From contig CAMLIT010000003.1 of NCBI GenBank assembly GCA_946480295.1, forward strand, positions 12,339 through 76,338: a stretch of 64,000 bases of DNA. Direction: 5' to 3'. Positions 63,509 to 64,000 of the stretch are shown piece by piece; the first letter of the stretch is position 1; every line of letters begins with the position of its first letter. The position numbers and the translations under genes were made by a program. The notes under the pieces were generated by a model. It had not been told where the DNA came from, searched no databases, and saw nothing but the letters and a program-made list of their open reading frames with translations. This stretch comes from an uncultured Gemmatimonadota bacterium (GTDB lineage: Bacteria; Gemmatimonadota; Gemmatimonadetes; Gemmatimonadales; Gemmatimonadaceae).

Positions 63509-64000
63509 GTGCGAGGATTCGTGTCCGGGCGATGGCAGGTACGGCGGCGCGATCCCCCGCGCGGCATCGCCCTTCCGGCGACGCTCTACCTCCTCGTGAT
63601 CATCGGCTTCCTCGCCGCCGCCGGCGTGTTCTCGACGATCCGACTGCGGCGCGGGACCGCGCTCCACCTGGTGGACGCGGCACTCACCGCCGCCGCGGAC
63701 GACGCGCTCGCCGATGTCCTCGCGCACTGGCCGGGGTCGACGCGGGCGCGGCTCGCGATCGGCGCGGGCGACACGACGCACGCCGTCTTCGCGGCACCGA
63801 TCGCGGCGCGAGCGACCGTGCGCACGATCCGACTCTCCGCCACGCTCTTCTGGCTCGTCGCGGAGGTGCGCGCGGACGCGTGGCCGGCGATGCCGCGCCG
63901 GGTGAACCTGATCGTGCGCGTGCGGCCGCCGCCGCGCGTCGGCGAGGTCGCGCTGGCGCGCGCCGGCGACGTCGCGGTCGGCGCCGCGGCGCGGCTCCTC
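63509..64000 (+). CDS. PilX-like minor pilin/assembly protein, truncated by the window edge
   Basis: GTG at 63509 opens a frame that runs past the window end (164 residues visible). One hydrophobic segment (about residues 24-45: PATLYLLVIIGFLAAAGVFSTI) follows a basic leader (VRGFVSGRWQVRRRDPPRG), like PilX proteins that keep a long start helix without a canonical cleavage motif. The remainder is globular and helical (ALTAAADDALADVLAHW). Assignment rests on position after PilV/PilW-like genes. Confidence 0.7.
   Translation, partial: MRGFVSGRWQVRRRDPPRGIALPATLYLLVIIGFLAAAGVFSTIRLRRGTALHLVDAALTAAADDALADVLAHWPGSTRARLAIGAGDTTHAVFAAPIAARATVRTIRLSATLFWLVAEVRADAWPAMPRRVNLIVRVRPPPRVGEVALARAGDVAVGAAARLL

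Overview
The window is very GC-rich and densely coded. Its content (large TonB-dependent receptors with carboxypeptidase-regulatory domains, TolB-propeller/outer-membrane-barrel fusions, S41 and M28 secreted peptidases, many GTG starts) suggests a Gram-negative chromosome, most like Gemmatimonadota. That placement is inferred from gene style; there is no rRNA in the window. I see no tRNA, CRISPR array, insertion sequence or prophage.

Layout. 1-820: start of a lytic transglycosylase. 1230-10174: two adjacent sets of secreted genes, each with small pilin-like subunits, a chaperone-like immunoglobulin-fold protein and a large usher-like outer-membrane barrel. This looks like a divergent chaperone-usher surface-fibre system and is the best candidate for something undescribed. 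10296-14866: a GH15 glucan hydrolase and a TonB-dependent receptor read from a clear TPP riboswitch, so probably a thiamin importer. 15192-18651: a kaiB-kaiC-histidine kinase operon without kaiA. 18745-20250: glycine-zipper lipoprotein, cold-shock protein, ribosomal protein S21 and IF-1. 20263-29942: propeller-phosphoesterase, Sua5/YrdC, M28 peptidase with pnuC and an overlapping NadR-type kinase (NAD precursor salvage), MATE exporter and S41 protease. 30102-35000: a giant TonB receptor with a C-terminal LTxxQ-like tail, an esterase and an S4 RNA-binding protein. 35197-40673: TetR regulator with two palindromic operators, then TolC, EmrA-like and EmrB-like efflux genes and a DUF983 protein. 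40690-47884: small zinc-ribbon protein, orphan proteins, a DSD1-type PLP enzyme divergent from RidA, Spy/CpxP-like protein, diguanylate cyclase and Slt70-type transglycosylase. 47975-53170 (minus): a metallopeptidase-propeller-barrel fusion, an ArfB-like release factor and a CNNM/CorC-type protein. 53253-64000: a chain of overlapping genes with two NtrC-type two-component systems, a GT2 and a TMTC-like glycosyltransferase, a type IV pilin-like protein, then minor prepilins running off the end.

Several gaps carry short tandem repeats, mostly 7-bp units of unrelated sequence, often as G-rich/C-rich inverted arms. One such repeat reaches into the coding start of the EmrB-like gene. Most other structure is ordinary: convergent terminators, translationally coupled operons and divergent promoters.
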